Source of the DNA: Hyalangium versicolor
GTDB lineage: Bacteria > Myxococcota > Myxococcia > Myxococcales > Myxococcaceae
Direction of reading: 5' to 3'
DNA length: 64,000 nt
Assembly: GCF_020103695.1 (NCBI RefSeq)
Contig: NZ_JAHXBF010000001.1
Location: 868,001 to 932,000 of the forward strand
Shown here: one piece after another, positions 37,777 to 47,900 of the stretch
Position numbering within the stretch: position 1 is the stretch's first letter
How the letters are laid out: every line of letters starts with the position of its first letter
Notes under the pieces: generated by a model
Seen by the model: only the letters and a program-made list of their open reading frames with translations
Told to the model about the DNA's origin: nothing
Database searches by the model: none
Position numbers and translations under genes: made by a program

Positions 37777-38895
37777 TCAGGCTTGTGGACGGGCAGTGAA
37801 CCGATCGTAGCGGAAGGGGGAGAGATCCACCGAGGGGCGCTCTCCGAGGATGCACTGTGTGAGCAGTTTCGCGGTGATAGGCGTGAGGAGGATGCCGTTG
37901 CGGAAGTGACCGGTGGCCAGGAAGAGGCCGGGCAGGGGGCCGGGTCCCAGGATGGGCAGGCGATCTTCGGTGTAGGGGCGGAAGCCTGCCCACATCTCGG
38001 TGAGCGCGGCCTGCCCGAGCGCCGGGCACAGCTCCAGGGCCATGGCGAGGATTCGGGAGACTCCCTCAGCGGTCACCTGCTTGTCGAAGCCGGCGAACTC
38101 CATGGTGCTGCCGGCGATCAGGCGTCCATCGGTCCGAGGGACGAGGTAGCCCTTCTCGGAGGTGAGGATGCGCGAGGTGACGGGCAGGCGCGTCTGGAAC
38201 TGGAGCATCTGCCCGCGGGCGGGGCGCACCACCTGGGGACTCATGGCGGTGCCCTGGACGAGGCCGGACCAGGAGCCGGCGGCGACGACGATGGCGTCGG
38301 CTCGGAGGAGATCGCCGTCCAGGTCGACGCCCACGGCGCGGCCGCGTTCTTCGACGATGCCTCGCACGTAGCCACTGCGGAAGGTGGCGCCCACGCGCGC
38401 CACGGCCATGGAGAGGGCTCGGACGAGGAGCCGGTTGTCGACCTGGTGATCGTCCGGGAAGTGCACGGCGGCCAGGGCTTGGGGGGAGAGCTGCGGTTCG
38501 AGTTCGCGAGCCTGTTTTCCGTCGAGGAACTCCGCGCGCAGGCCAATGGCCCGCTGCCAGGCGGCGATGGCGTCCAGGTGATGGACCTGGTCTTCGGTGA
38601 ACGCGGCCTTGAGGACGCCGCAGGGCAGGTAGCCGATGTCCACGCCGGTGAGTTCACGCAACTCGGTGGCGAGAGCACCGTAGAGCGCGCGGCTGCGCAG
38701 GCAGAGATCGAGGAAGGGGCCGGGGCCATCCGCCTCCATTTGAGGGGCGAGGATGCCAGCGGCGGCGCTGGAGGCTTCTGCGCCGGGGATGGAGCGCTCC
38801 AGCACGGTGACCTTGGCACCGGCCTGGCGCAGCCGGAGGGCGAGGCTGCAGCCCATCACGCCTCCACCCACGATGATGACGTCCGGGAGACTCAT
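37777..38895 (-). CDS. thiO: Glycine oxidase ThiO
   Basis: The 372-aa FAD-dependent oxidase of the DAO family supplies dehydroglycine for the thiazole part of thiamine. The FAD-binding motif is VIIVGGGVMGCSLALRL at the N-terminus, ASSAAAGILAPQ follows, and the C-terminal block has MWAGFRPYTEDRLPILGP and GHFRNGILLTPITA, typical of ThiO. Length fits. No ThiS or ThiG gene is adjacent and no TPP element was seen upstream, unlike thiC. Confidence 0.93.
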   Translation of the reverse strand: MSLPDVIIVGGGVMGCSLALRLRQAGAKVTVLERSIPGAEASSAAAGILAPQMEADGPGPFLDLCLRSRALYGALATELRELTGVDIGYLPCGVLKAAFTEDQVHHLDAIAAWQRAIGLRAEFLDGKQARELEPQLSPQALAAVHFPDDHQVDNRLLVRALSMAVARVGATFRSGYVRGIVEERGRAVGVDLDGDLLRADAIVVAAGSWSGLVQGTAMSPQVVRPARGQMLQFQTRLPVTSRILTSEKGYLVPRTDGRLIAGSTMEFAGFDKQVTAEGVSRILAMALELCPALGQAALTEMWAGFRPYTEDRLPILGPGPLPGLFLATGHFRNGILLTPITAKLLTQCILGERPSVDLSPFRYDRFTARPQA

Positions 38896-38978
38896 GGCGG
38901 CCGCTTGTGCTTCCTCTTGGGGGCGATTGCAAGCGCCCTCGGGACATATCCCTTCGGGCGCGCTACATAAGAGGGAGC

Positions 38979-39947
38979 ATGCGCCCTCTGTTCGCGGACC
39001 CGAAGACGGACTTCGCCTTCAAGAAAATCTTTGGTACCGAGGAGCACAAGCCCCTGCTCATCGCCCTGCTCAACGGCTTGCTGGAGTTGGACGATGCCCA
39101 CCGGGTGGTTGAGGTGCATCTGCTCACGCCGGAGCAGCGGCCCGCGGTGCAGGGCTTGAAGAACTCGATCGTGGATGTGAAGTGCGTGGATGCACGCGGC
39201 ACCCACTATGTGGTCGAGATGCAGGTGCTGAACGTCGAGGGCTTCGAGAAGCGCGTCATCTATAACGTGGCCAAGGCCTATACCTCCCAGTTGGATGCAG
39301 GTCGCCCCTATCCAGAACTCGATGACGTGGTGGGGGTGACGATCTGCGACTTCGAGTTGTGGCCGAGAGTGGAGGGCGCTCACGTGCCCATGCTGAGCCG
39401 CTGGCGCATGCAGGAGCAGCACATGGGGGCTCGAGGCCTGGGGCACCTGCAGTTCGTTTTCCTGGAGCTTCCGAAGTACGACGCCCATCGGCCACCCGTG
39501 ACGGCGGTGGAGAAGTGGGCCTACTTCTTCCGTGAGGCACCAAGCCTCCAGATGGTACCGGAGGTCTTGGCGGAGAGGCCTTTCCGGGACGCGTTGGAGG
39601 CAGCCAGGGCCGCGGGATTCACCGAGGAGGAGTGGGAGACCTATTTGCGCGCGGGCATGGCCATTCAGGACGAGCGGGGCGCCCTGTCGCTGGCGGAGAA
39701 GCAGGGGCACCAGCGGGGGAGATTGGAAGGCATGGAGGAGGGCCAGGAGGCGGGCAGGCGAGCCTTGCGTACCTCCATTCGCAAGGTCCTCCAGAAGCGC
39801 GGGTTGTCTCTTGAGCCCCAGCAAGAGGCACTGCTGGAGAGCTGTATGGACCTGGGAACCCTGGAGCGCTGGCTCGATCAGGCCCTGACGGCCGCAAGTG
39901 CTCCCGAGGCTCTGCGGGACAACTCGACCGATGGCTCTGGAGCGTGA
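38979..39947 (+). CDS. Rpn-like PD-(D/E)XK nuclease family protein
   Basis: The 322-aa protein begins with the signature of Rpn/transposase-31-like proteins (ADPKTDFAFKKIFGTEEHK). It has the nuclease core: D66 in IVDVKC and E80-x-Q82 in YVVEMQ. The C-terminal third is charged and helical (QGHQRGRLEGMEEGQEAGRRA) as in related proteins. Members are DNA endonucleases linked to recombination or mobile-element biology and are frequent near defence genes. GAGGGAG precedes the ATG. It converges on the ATPase-phosphoesterase gene with a 24-bp gap. Confidence 0.88.
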   Translation: MRPLFADPKTDFAFKKIFGTEEHKPLLIALLNGLLELDDAHRVVEVHLLTPEQRPAVQGLKNSIVDVKCVDARGTHYVVEMQVLNVEGFEKRVIYNVAKAYTSQLDAGRPYPELDDVVGVTICDFELWPRVEGAHVPMLSRWRMQEQHMGARGLGHLQFVFLELPKYDAHRPPVTAVEKWAYFFREAPSLQMVPEVLAERPFRDALEAARAAGFTEEEWETYLRAGMAIQDERGALSLAEKQGHQRGRLEGMEEGQEAGRRALRTSIRKVLQKRGLSLEPQQEALLESCMDLGTLERWLDQALTAASAPEALRDNSTDGSGA

Positions 39948-39971
39948 GGCGCGAATCTCCTGGAGGTGTGT

Positions 39972-41927
39972 TCATGAGCCTGGAGAGAAGGGGCCCATCT
40001 GGTCGGAGTGCTGCTCCCAGCTTCGCTCGCCTTTGCGGACGAAGCGTCGGACCTGGAGTTGGTACGTCGCGCGGCCCTCGCGGTTGAGTTCGCGCAGGAT
40101 CTCCACGACATTGAAGCCATTGTTTTCCGCAATGGAGCTGCTCCCGAGAGACGGGGCCGCCGCGATACGCAGCGTGCGGACGGTGCGCTCGTGCCAGCGC
40201 TCCTCGGCAAACCACCCTGCATGGACGTGGCCGCACAGTGCCAGACAGAAGCCCTTCTCCAGCAGCACCTGCTTCACCGCTCCTGCGTTGAGCAGCCCCG
40301 CGTAGCGCGTAACCTCCGTGGAGGGCAACGGTGAGAGCGGATGGTGCAGGACGGCGATCCGTACGGAGAGCGAGTCCTCCCACTTGTGCGTGCTCACGCA
40401 CTTCAGCACTCGATGGTGCACCAGCCCGGGATCGATGCGCGCCGCCTGGATCGCGGCCGTCTCAGCCTTGTCACGCTCCTCGGGTGAAGCGGCGGCGGAG
40501 AGCTTCGACAGCTCATAGACGCGGGCCCTTTGCTCTACCTCTTCCTGGACCTGTCCCCCCAGTTCGCTGGTGCCCATGAGAAGGATGGTGAGCCCAAACT
40601 CCTTCCATTTTACCGGCTTGAAGTCTCGTGTCTCCGGCGGAGTTTCCAGGTGGGGATGCACGTAATCCTTGAAGACCTTCGCAAAGGTCTCGTGGCGAGC
40701 GCGCTCGTCTCCGTTCGGTTTCGCCTGGCTCCAGTCGACATCGTGGTTGCCACCCACCAGCAGGACGCGGCGGGTGGAATCTCCGAGCAGCGGATGGGGC
40801 GCCAGGATCTTCTCGATCTGCTCCAGCCAGAGTCGGGCCTCCTCGAATTGGGCCGAGGTCGCTCGCTCGGTCAGATCGCCTGAGACGATGAGCAGGTGGG
40901 GGGCCTTGTCCGTCGCGTGGAGCCCTTCGACGTGGGACAGATACCCGTCCCGCACGGAGCCGGGGTTCGTGGCCTTGGCCAGGGGGCCTCCCTCCTTGTC
41001 GTCGAAGCCCTGGGCTGTGTTCGGGCCGAAGTGAACGTCCGAGATGTGGTGGATGCGCACGAGCGAGAGGCGCTCCGCCAGCACGGGGTCGGTCAGCCTC
41101 AGGCGCCCATGGGTGGGATCCTTCTCCACGAGCCCAGCCTGGCGCAGTGGCTGGCAGACATGGGCGTCCACGGGCTCACTCCTCGCGATGGAGCGCAGCA
41201 CCTCCCGATGCTCCTCCGTGAGAGCGTCCCAAAAGACATCGTGGAAGTAGCGGTGGGGGGAGCCCCCTTCGGAGACGTCGAGGGCTTGCGGGATGAGGTA
41301 TTTCCCTAGGGGCTCGCCCTCGGCTCGCGCCTTCTCGTCCACTTCGAAGAGCAGCTCCAGGAGGAAGGGCGTGCGTCGCCACGAGGGGGGCACGGTGGTC
41401 AGCAGAGCTCGGGCCTCGGTGGTTCGCGCTACCTCCCCGACTTCCTTGGGGCTGAGGGGCGAGAGCGTGAGGATCGATTTGGGGGAGAGGTAGTCACCGT
41501 CCTTGTCCGCGTGCCGCAGGTGCTCGATCTCTCGCGGCGTCAGCGCGAGGACGATGCTGGTCTTCGCGCGCTTCAACTTCTCGCAGCGGGTCAGGAAGTC
41601 CTGGGAGGAAGCGAGATCTTGAGGCGCTGTGCCCTTACCCACGAGGCCCGAGATCTCGTCCAGGAGCCAGTGGCCTCCCTGCTCGATTCTCGCTCCGGCC
41701 CTCCAGTCCTCTCTGTCGAGTGCGAGGCGCAGATCCAGGTAGCAGGCCGAGTCGCCCAGCCGGGACTCCAGGGCCTTGAGCGTCCAGGTCTTGCCGTAGC
41801 GACGGGGCGCGAGCACCAGCCAGAGCACTCCCGCTGATGGGGGACGGCGCACCTGCTGCAACAGCTCTCCGTAGTCGCGAGCCGTGGGGGCCGTGCCGAA
41901 GTCACGCCGGGCGTCGTAGGTTCCCAT
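39972..41927 (-). CDS. ATPase fused to calcineurin-like phosphoesterase
   Basis: The 651-aa protein has an N-terminal P-loop ATPase (about 15-285). Its Walker A variant is APRRYGKT (40-47), Walker B is HWLLDEIS (D90, E91), and a winged-helix-like end follows (about 232-285). The metallophosphoesterase (about 290-610) has all metal-site motifs: SDVHF (D297, H299), SGDLT (D351), GGNHD (N394, H395), VLHHP (H528) and CGHVHA (H567, H569). The phosphoesterase should cleave a phosphodiester or nucleotide, presumably gated by the ATPase. It starts 9 bp after the stop of the 2191-aa gene, so they share a transcript. Its P-loop stretch PRRxGKTW is also in that protein's C-terminal ATPase, which suggests the two talk to each other (inference). 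Confidence 0.85.
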   Translation of the reverse strand: MGTYDARRDFGTAPTARDYGELLQQVRRPPSAGVLWLVLAPRRYGKTWTLKALESRLGDSACYLDLRLALDREDWRAGARIEQGGHWLLDEISGLVGKGTAPQDLASSQDFLTRCEKLKRAKTSIVLALTPREIEHLRHADKDGDYLSPKSILTLSPLSPKEVGEVARTTEARALLTTVPPSWRRTPFLLELLFEVDEKARAEGEPLGKYLIPQALDVSEGGSPHRYFHDVFWDALTEEHREVLRSIARSEPVDAHVCQPLRQAGLVEKDPTHGRLRLTDPVLAERLSLVRIHHISDVHFGPNTAQGFDDKEGGPLAKATNPGSVRDGYLSHVEGLHATDKAPHLLIVSGDLTERATSAQFEEARLWLEQIEKILAPHPLLGDSTRRVLLVGGNHDVDWSQAKPNGDERARHETFAKVFKDYVHPHLETPPETRDFKPVKWKEFGLTILLMGTSELGGQVQEEVEQRARVYELSKLSAAASPEERDKAETAAIQAARIDPGLVHHRVLKCVSTHKWEDSLSVRIAVLHHPLSPLPSTEVTRYAGLLNAGAVKQVLLEKGFCLALCGHVHAGWFAEERWHERTVRTLRIAAAPSLGSSSIAENNGFNVVEILRELNREGRATYQLQVRRFVRKGERSWEQHSDQMGPFSPGS

Positions 41928-41936
41928 GCTCGTTCC

Positions 41937-44900
41937 TCAGCTCTCCAGGACGTCGGCCCGCCGGCGGATCCACTCGAAGAAGGGGCGATCGGACAGCCAC
42001 CGGCCCGCATCGGTGCAGAGCCCGGTGGCGATGAGCAACTGGCGTTCCTCGGGCGCGAGCGAGCGGAACTCTGGCCTCTGAGCGCGATGGGTGAACAGGA
42101 GCTTCTGGACAGGCTCGGGAAGCTCCCGGAGGCGATCCTCAAAGACGGCGGAGCGCTCGACCAGGAGGCGCTGATCGTACAGCTCCGCGAGCGCGGTCTT
42201 GTCGTTGAAAGGTTTGCGGTTGCCATCGGCGTCCGCGAAGAACAACGCATGTCCCATGACCTGGAGGTAGAAAGGCCATGCGCCGCACAGCTCCAGCACC
42301 CAGGCCGCCACGTGCTCCGGGATGAGGCCAGGGACCGTTTGGGTGAGGAATCGCTGGGCCTCTTCGGGAGGGATCGCGTCGAGGATGACCGGCGTGAAGT
42401 CGTTGCCGAAGGAGGAGCCCGGGCAGACCTCCGTGGCTCGGAGGATCACCTTCTTCCAGTCCCACTTCGAGCCTGCGAACACCAGCGCGGCACCTCGCTG
42501 CCCGAGCTCTCGGAGCCAGGGGAAGAGCGTCTCATCGCCTTGCACCAGGGCGCCGGCCTCATCCAGCAGGTAGACGCGCTCCGGTGTGTGGGGTTGTGCT
42601 TTGGGACCGCCACCATCCTGGGCGCGCTTGTTCAGCTTGCGTAGCAACTCGGCGCTGGGTGAGTAGTTGCTGGGAGTGGCGTTAGTGAGTTCCGGCTCAA
42701 GCAGCCGTGCCAGGTCGTCAGCGGTGCGGGGCGGTCGGCCTTGGAGCGACTCGTAGCGGACCGTGTACCGTGGGGTAAGACGAGTTTGCATGTGCTCCAG
42801 CATCCACGTCTTTCCAGCGCGACGGGGGCCGAGGAGGATGGCCGGGCTACGGCCGTTCACGAGCGCGAGGAGTTCGCGCACGGAAGCAGAGCGCCCCATG
42901 AGGAGTCCGGAGTCCTGTAAGGCCGAGCCGGGGCGGAACGGCGAGGACGGGAGGGACTCGGCAGGAGAGATGTTCGTGAGGTTGGAAGCGGCTTCCGGGA
43001 GGTGTCGGATCTGACCGTCCCAGGCTTCGCCGCCTGCCCAACCCAGTGACTCCAACTCCATGGCCATCTCGCTGGGGTCGACGGGTTCTCCCCTTAGCGC
43101 TGCCTTCACCTTGTCTGGCTTGTGGAGAACGGAGCGCAGCGCATTGCTAAGTGGAAGAAAGAGGAGCGTCGTAGGCCGTTCGGGACGGGACAGGGACAAC
43201 CTGTGCTGTGCAGGGTCTCCGTTGAAGAGGCAGTAGCCGCTTGGCGTCGCGACCATGGAGCTGGTGCCTGCCGTCTGGATCCTCGCGAGGGGCCGCTCCT
43301 CCATGGAGCTCCAGATACACAAGCCGTCGTCCCCTGCGGAGGCCAGGCGCCGACCGTCCGGAGAGAAGGACACGGACCTGACCCTGTCGGAGTGCCCGGA
43401 CAGGGTGCGCAGTTCGCGTCCGGAGTCGGCCTCCCACAGGCGCACCGTGTCGTCGTCCCCCGCGGAGGCCAGGCGCCGACCGTCCGGGGAGAAGGACACG
43501 GACCTGACACTGGCGGAGTGCCCCGACAGGGCGCGCAGCTCGCGTCCGGAGTCGGCCTCCCACAGGCGCACGGTGCCGTCTCCCCCCGCGGAGGCCAGGC
43601 GCCGACCGTCCGGGGAGAACGACACAGATCCGACACTGTTGGAGTGTCCCGACAGGGCGCGCAGTTCGCGTCCGGAGTCGGCCTCCCACAGGCGTACGGT
43701 GCCGTCTTCCCCCGCGGAGGCCAAGCGCCCACCGTCTGGGGAGAAGGACACGGACCAGACCTTGGCGGAGTGTCCCGACAAAGAGCGAAGCTCGCGTCCA
43801 GAGTCGGCCTCCCACAGGCGTACGGTGCCGTCTCCCCCTGCGGAGACGAGGCGCCCACCGTCCGGGGAGAAGGACACGGACCTGACACTGGCGGACTGTT
43901 CCGACAAAGAGCGCAGCTCGCGTCCGGAGTCGGCCTCCCACAGGCGCACGGTGCTGTCTTCCCCTGCGGAGGCCAGGCGCCGACCGTCCGGGGAGAAGGA
44001 CACGGACAAGACCCAGCCGGAGTGTCCCGACAGGACGCGCAGCTCGCGTCCAGAGTCGGCCTCCCGCAGGCGCACCGTGCCGTCTCCCCCTGCGGAGGCC
44101 AGGCGCCCGCCGTCCGGGGAGAAGGACACGGACCAGACACTGGCGGAGTGCCCGGACAGGACGCGCAGTTCGCGTCCGGAGTCGGCCTCCCACAGGCGCA
44201 CGGTGCCGTCTTCCCCCGCGGAGGCCAGGCGCCCGCTGTCCGGGGAGAAGGACACGGACCAGACACTGGCGGAGTGCCCGGACAGGACGCGCAGTTCGCG
44301 TCCGGAGTCGGCCTCCCACAGGCGCACGGTGCCGTCTTCCCCTGCGGAGGCCAAGCGCCGACCGTCCGGGGAGAAGGACACGGACCTGACCCAGTCGGAG
44401 TGTCCCAACAGGGCGCGCAGCTCGCGTCCGGAGTCGGCCTCCCACAGGCGCACGGTGCCGTCTTCCCCCGCGGAGGCCAGGCGCCGACCGTCCGGGGAGA
44501 AGGACACGGACAAGACCCTGATGGAGTGTCCCAACAGGGCGCGCAGCTCGCGTCCGGAGTCGGCCTCCCACAGGCGCACGGTGCCGTCGGCCCCTGCGGA
44601 CGCCAGGTGCCGACCGTCCGGGGAGAAGGACACGGACCTGACACTGGCGGAGTGTCCCGACAGGGCGCGCAGCTCGCGTCCGGAGTCGGCCTCCCACAGG
44701 CGCACGGTGCCGTCGGCCCCTGCGGAGGCCAAGCGCCGACCGTCTGAGGAGAACGACACAGAGCGGAGCGGTCCCCACTGGCGGCCAGCAGTGGTGCTTG
44801 TCCGCAAGAACCGGATCGCGAGCTTCCGTCCTTCCGTGGGGGGAGCCGGAGCCATCAGGGCTGCAGTCACCTCCGCGCCAGCGGTGTTGCTTCCCTCCCA

Positions 44901-47900
44901 TCGTCCATTTAACCACGCGACCTGGTTCAGCACCGCGCGCGTGAGCGCCGCCTCTCGCGTATCGCAGCCCGTGGCCTCGGCCTGGGTGAAGTCTGCCTCC
45001 GCCGCGCGGGCTCCTCGCAGGGAGGTTTCGTCCAGACGCGCTCCCGCGAGCACCGCGTGAGTGAGGTCAGCGCCGGAGCAGTCGGCCCTGGAGAGATCCG
45101 CGCCTGCGAGCCGGGCCCCCATGAGCCGTGCGGCTCGCAGATGCGCGCCTCGCAGATCCTCTCCCGTCAGATCCACGCCTCGCAGGTCGGCCTGTTCGGG
45201 GATCCACTGCCGTCCGTTCTGGGCCCAGACCGCCAGCCCATGCAGGAGCCGGAGGGCATTGGCGGCCACCACCATGATGTAGGAGGCGTCGCCCGCGGCC
45301 CTCCCACTTTGGAGCAGGCTTCGGAGGGCGCGCACGGCAGGGCTCTCCAAGGCATCGCCGGTCCTGCGGCGCAGGATCTCTCCGAGGAACGCGGCGACCT
45401 CGCGGGTGAGTGGACGCGTGTCCAAGGCTCGCGCTGGCTGGGCCTCGAGGGTTTCCGCCAGAGCTCGGGCCAGGAAGTACTCGAGGAATGACTTGTGTGC
45501 GAACCGGTATCGATCCTCTCCTTCACGCACGAAGAAGGCGCCGCCCTCGATGTCCCGGAAGATGGCTGCGGGTGTGAGGTGATCGGGGAGTTGCTGGCGC
45601 AGGCGCTCGCGCACCGTCCTGCGGAGCTCCTCCCAGGAGCAGGAGGTCGTCCCCTGCCGCCACAGCTCTTCCGCCAGGGCCTCGGCGAACTCCTGCTTCT
45701 GGGCGTGGGTGAGCGATTCTCCATCCTCGGGTGTCTGCAGGAGCCAGTCTCGGAGGTACGCCTCGTAGATGTCCGAGGGGGCTACTCGCGCCGTGGGGGC
45801 AATGTGCTCCAGGGACGCGAGCACCATGCCGAGGAGCAGCGGCCGAGTCACCAGATCCATCAGATCATAGGTGTCGTGAATCCGCTGGAGCGCCTGCTCC
45901 ACCTTTTGCGCGGACGGGAGGACCCCCGTCATCAACTCCCGCACCTGGGATGCGTCAAAGGGCAGGAAGGTCAGGCGGGTGAGGCCCGCGGAGGCTCCCA
46001 GCGCCTGATTCAGGGCCTGGGTCACGGTGGAGTGGAGCGTGGACTCGGACTCAAAGTAGTGCTCGCGCGAGGAGACCATCACGCGCCCGCCTGCCTCTGC
46101 CACGCCGAGCAGCTCCGACAGCCGGCTGGCGAGGCCCGTGGTGCGCATGCGCATGGCCATCTCGTCAAAACCGTCGAAGACGGGGAGCAGGCGCCGGGTG
46201 TGGATGAGCAGCCGCAAGGCCGCGCGATTGGCCGGAGTGTCTGGAGTGTCCGCTGCGTCGAGGAGCAGCCCCAGGGCGTCCCGAGACGGAGCCGCGGAGG
46301 CGAGGTTGCAGAGAATGGGGAGCAGGGCGTCACTGCGCTCCCACCGCGTGGCGCACCACCGGGCCAGCGTCGTGGACTTGCCGGAGCCATAGTCGCCCAG
46401 CACCAGGGCGGTCTGGTCCGTGGATTCGAGCCAGGCATCGAGCGCCTCCAGCGCGGGCAGCGCTGCTTCACTCCTGAGCACGGTGGGCTGCACGAAGGTG
46501 TCGTTCACGGAGGACAGTCGCTGCGTCAACAGCGCCTGGGCGCGCGGGCCTGCTCCCTTGAAGCGAGGGAGCAGCGCCTCCAATCGCTTCACCAACTCGG
46601 GCCGGGAGGTGGAGCGGACCTCGACCCGATGGAGCTTCTCCTTCAAGGAGTGCAGGGCCTGGGCGCCGTGGTCTCGCCACCAACCGTCCTGGTCCCAGAC
46701 GAGGAGCTCCCAGTGCTCCTCCTTGTGGGTGATGGGCAGGAGCGAGCCCTGGTGATGGTCCTCCTGCATGACCGCCACGACGGCGGTAGGGTGTGAGGAC
46801 TCCGCCACGGTGAGGAGGAACAGCTCCTTGCCGGCGAGCAACAGGCCCGGGCTGACTTCATCGCCCGCATCGGGCTGGTACTCCTCGTCCCGGTTGTGCG
46901 CGCGCCTGTCTCTGTCCGCTCGGAAGTCCTCGGGCCGGGGCTTGAAGCGAAAGACGAAGCCGCCGTGCCGGATCTCTCCGAGCGCGGCGGGATCCAGCTT
47001 GTCCGGGATCACCCAGCGAACGGGAGGCTCGGGCTGGGCCTGGGCGGGCTTGGAGCCCTCGGGGTCGCGGCCCGCCGATTGACGCACGTGGGCCAGGGCC
47101 GAGAGCCCCGCCTCGGACCACTCGCCTGGAGCGGGCGGCGTCACCGGCTTCGCCGCCGCGTGCAGTCGCTGCACGAGCGCTCCCAGGCCATGCCCCCGCC
47201 AGTCCTTCTCCCACTCGAAGATCGCATCCTCCGCCGCGCCAGCCAGCACGGCTCGGAGGTTGGGGAGGGGTAGTGCCTCCGGAGGGAGGACGATCTCGCG
47301 CAGATAGCGGTGGATCTGCTCCACGGTGTTGAGGTTGTCGAGATCGCCCAGCAGGCGGCGGAAGCGGGCCTGGTGGGACTTGCCGCTCGCTCCGGCGTCC
47401 AGCAGCAGCGTGCGGGATTGCGTGATGCGCTCCGCGAGCGTGTCGGCGGCCTCCGTGTCGCCTCGGGCGAGCAAGGGAGCTGCGTCGTCGAGCCAGCGGG
47501 CGTAACGCTCCCCCGCGGGACGGGCCGGATAGACGAGGCTGGCCGCGGCGAAGGGCTCGATGGGGCGCTGCGGGTCGTAGCGGGTGGAATTGCCGACGCG
47601 CTCGTAGCCGAGGTCCACGTCCGCGACGATGACGCCCTCGTCACCTGGCTCCAGGTAGCCCGCCTGCTCTGGGAAGCGACGCAGGTCCTCCGGCCGTCCT
47701 TCATCCACGTGGAGGGAGCTCCCGCCAGCCTCTTGCTTCTCCGAGAAGGTGGCGACGTCCGCCCAGAGCACCGGCCGGCCGTACCTGCGGGCGTCCATCA
47801 GTGCCTGTGAGGTGAACTCCTGCGCCGTGTAGTCAGGCGTGTAGCTGGGCACGGCCAGGAAGCGGCACTGCTCCAGCTTCTGGGCCACGAGGTCTCGATG

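Noticed and set aside
43257..44768. Tandem repeats considered as a CRISPR array
   Set aside because: The unit is 126 bp with no unique spacers, and every unit encodes a WD40 repeat in frame.
43122..45060. Two long plus-strand frames and another minus-strand frame across the WD40 array
   Set aside because: They are periodic shadows of the 126-bp repeats in other frames. Only the frame giving SVSFSPDG...LWEADSG has domain motifs and is continuous with the rest of the 2191-aa protein.
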